Origin: Ruminococcus sp.
GTDB taxonomy: Bacteria > Bacillota > Clostridia > Lachnospirales > Lachnospiraceae
Assembly: GCA_013911065.1 (NCBI GenBank)
Contig: JACERV010000041.1
Coordinates: forward strand, 1-33,938
Length of the DNA stretch: 33,938 nt
Direction of reading: 5' to 3'
Part shown: piece after piece, positions 32,500-33,938 of the stretch
Layout: the number at the start of each line of letters is the position of its first letter
Position numbering within the stretch: position 1 is the first letter of the stretch
Made by a program: the position numbers and the translations under genes
The notes under the pieces: generated by a model
Databases searched by the model: none
Told to the model about the DNA's origin: nothing
Seen by the model: only the letters and a program-made list of their open reading frames with translations

Positions 32500-32508
32500 A
32501 TATAATAT
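32480..32508 (+). promoter_or_regulatory. promoter of lemA
   Basis: TTGACA (32480-32485) is perfect. TATAAT at 32501-32506 gives a 15-base spacer, and overlapping TAATAT at 32503-32508 gives 17. The start would be near 32513-32515. Confidence 0.65.
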
Positions 32509-32552
32509 ATTTCCAATAAGAAACTAGTGGACATAAATCAACAGAAATGGAA

Positions 32553-32577
32553 GCATTGCTGGTTTTTCCGGCAATGC
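32553..32577 (+). other. hairpin in the lemA leader
   Basis: GCATTGCTGG (32553-32562) pairs with CCGGCAATGC (32568-32577), one wobble, around TTTTT. No T run follows, so it is not a terminator. It ends four bases before the ribosome site GAGG (32581-32584) and may protect the mRNA or tune translation. Confidence 0.6.
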
Positions 32578-32592
32578 GAAGAGGATGAAATC

Positions 32593-33171
32593 ATGAAAAG
32601 ATCCGGAAGTAAAATTGCTGTATGGGTAATAATTGCAATCATTATAATCCTGGTGGTTGTTGGGGTCAGCCAGTACAATTCCCTGGTGGGAATCAATGAA
32701 AATGTGGAAAATCAGAGAGCTAATATTGATACAATGCTGCAAAGAAGGGTGGATCTCATTCCCAACCTGGTAAATACTGTAAAAGGTTATGCAGAACATG
32801 AAAAAGAGGTAATCGAAAACGTAAGCAATGCCAGAGCAAAACTGGCAGGTGCCACAAGCATGGAAGAAAAGGCAGATGCAGATAACCAGCTGTCCGGAGC
32901 ACTGAGCAGACTGCTGATGGTTGTGGAAAACTATCCTGATCTAAAGGCAAATCAACAGTTTACGGCACTTTCGGATGAGCTTGCGGGTACGGAAAACCGG
33001 ATAGCAGTTGCCAGAAAAGATTATAATGACTCCGTTAAAGTATACAACCAGAAAATAAGGAGATTCCCGTCTAACATTTTTGCTAATTTGCTGGGATTTG
33101 AGAAAGCAGAGTATTTCCAGGCAGCAGAGGGGGCACAGCAGGTACCGGAAGTCAATTTTGAGGAACAATAG
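32593..33171 (+). CDS. lemA: LemA family membrane protein
   Basis: The 192-residue product has one N-terminal membrane helix (about residues 9-26, VWVIIAIIIILVVVGV), then the conserved long helical region with NIDTMLQRRVDLIPNLVNTV, and a C-terminal KIRRFPSNIFANLLGF block, which define LemA. The molecular role of LemA is not settled. It is often found next to TPM-domain proteins, as here. The frame is open from 32527, but the ATG at 32593 has GAGG eight bases upstream and gives the normal length. A 22-base gap precedes the next gene. Confidence 0.93.
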   Translation: MKRSGSKIAVWVIIAIIIILVVVGVSQYNSLVGINENVENQRANIDTMLQRRVDLIPNLVNTVKGYAEHEKEVIENVSNARAKLAGATSMEEKADADNQLSGALSRLLMVVENYPDLKANQQFTALSDELAGTENRIAVARKDYNDSVKVYNQKIRRFPSNIFANLLGFEKAEYFQAAEGAQQVPEVNFEEQ

Positions 33172-33193
33172 GGTGTATTATGGTAGGAGTCAT

Positions 33194-33938
33194 ATGAAAA
33201 AAATAAAAAATGTTTTTGTATATAGCATTATGGTTGCTTTAACGCTGATGCTGGCATATTTACCGGTAAAAGCGGCTGCCGGTATCCAGGCTCCCACAAG
33301 AGAGTTCTATGTAAATGATTTTGCAGGTCTTTTAAGTAATGACACTAAGCAATATATCATTGCACAGAGTAAATTGCTGAACGACAAGACAAAAGCCCAA
33401 GTGGTAGTGGCTGCCATACAAACTCTGGACGGAAACTCCATAGAAGATTATGCCAATGAGATGTTCCGGGAATATGGAATCGGAGATAAATCCCAGAATT
33501 CCGGTGTCTTGATCCTTCTGGCGTTACAGGAAAGAGAAGTCAGGATAGAGGTAGGATATGGACTGGAGGGAGCTATCAATGACGCCAAGGCAGGAAGGAT
33601 TATCCGTAATCTGGGGACACCGGCGCTAAAAGAAGACAATTGGGATCTGGGGATTAAGACCATGTATACCGGAGTTCTGAAGGAAGTGTACGCTGAGTAC
33701 AATCTGGCTGAACCAGGCGATTTGGATGATGCGGACATACAGGAAGGATTTGGGGAGGAAGATTATGGGGAATCCTCAAACGGCGGCTCCTGGATCGGCA
33801 TCGGACTGGTATTATTTATTCTCCTAATCTTTTTGCGTGGCGGCGGCAGAGGCGGGCGTGGCGGCGGATTTTTCGGCGGTCCGTTTGGAGGCGGATACTT
33901 CGGAGGCGGCTCTTTTGGAGGCGGAGGTTCTTTTGGCG
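33194..33938 (+). CDS. TPM-domain membrane protein, YgcG family (partial, 3' end cut)
   Basis: The frame starts at 33194 after TAGGAG and is still open at the window end after 248 codons. An N-terminal signal peptide (KNVFVYSIMVALTLMLAYLP, cleavage near AAAG) is followed by a TPM domain (PF04536) of about 130 residues with YVNDFAGLLS, SGVLILLALQEREVRIEVGY and GLEGAINDAKAGRI. A second membrane helix comes near residue 205 (IGIGLVLFILLIFL), then a long glycine/phenylalanine-rich tail. This is the usual YgcG layout, with the TPM domain outside the cell. Its pairing with lemA is common in bacteria. The function is unproven. Confidence 0.9.
   Translation, partial: MKKIKNVFVYSIMVALTLMLAYLPVKAAAGIQAPTREFYVNDFAGLLSNDTKQYIIAQSKLLNDKTKAQVVVAAIQTLDGNSIEDYANEMFREYGIGDKSQNSGVLILLALQEREVRIEVGYGLEGAINDAKAGRIIRNLGTPALKEDNWDLGIKTMYTGVLKEVYAEYNLAEPGDLDDADIQEGFGEEDYGESSNGGSWIGIGLVLFILLIFLRGGGRGGRGGGFFGGPFGGGYFGGGSFGGGGSFG

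Overview
The window is a stretch of chromosome from an endospore-forming anaerobic Firmicute. The gene order (spoIIIA operon, prfC, Asp23 family, nusB-xseA-xseB-ispA-dxs-tlyA-nadK-argR-recN-spoIVB-spo0A), the moderate GC content, the strong Shine-Dalgarno sites and a monomeric group B-type [FeFe]-hydrogenase all point to Lachnospiraceae (Clostridium cluster XIVa). The genus cannot be fixed from this sequence alone.

Layout. Positions 1-123 are, on the minus strand, the 5' end of a group II intron cut by the window edge. It abuts a strong hairpin terminator (133-179). The complete spoIIIAA-AH operon (292-5250) follows a very good sigma-E promoter. Next come prfC (release factor 3) and an Asp23/YqhY gene with its own extended -10 promoter. 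A long housekeeping operon follows (7552-15983): transcription antitermination (nusB), exonuclease VII (xseA, xseB), isoprenoid precursors (ispA, dxs), an S4/FtsJ RNA methyltransferase (tlyA), NAD kinase, the arginine repressor and the RecN repair ATPase. spoIVB and spo0A form the second sporulation block, with a 0A box in front of spo0A. glgA follows, then a one-carbon and methionine operon: metF, a free-standing MetH reactivation domain, and a methionine synthase lacking that domain.

The right third holds the hydrogenase, alaS, rpsU (a 58-residue gene), a PF06541-type membrane protein, a minus-strand DMT/EamA transporter with a histidine-rich tail, a glutamate dehydrogenase, a transposase remnant resembling IS66, and a lemA plus TPM-domain pair. 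The last gene is cut by the right edge. I see no rRNA, tRNA or CRISPR array.

How it fits together. SpoIIIAA-AH builds the mother-cell-to-forespore channel. SpoIVB is the forespore protease that signals pro-sigma-K processing, and Spo0A is the master switch for entry into sporulation. The metabolic genes suit a fermenter: hydrogen metabolism, glutamate/ammonia exchange, glycogen storage and B12-dependent methionine synthesis. The most notable non-coding signal is a repeated arrangement in which a recognisable promoter lies directly upstream of, or overlaps, a terminator-like hairpin. It occurs in front of nusB, spoIVB, the hydrogenase gene, alaS and gdhA. The 93-base hydrogenase leader is the best candidate for real attenuation control. 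All functional calls rest on reading motifs by eye; no database search was run.
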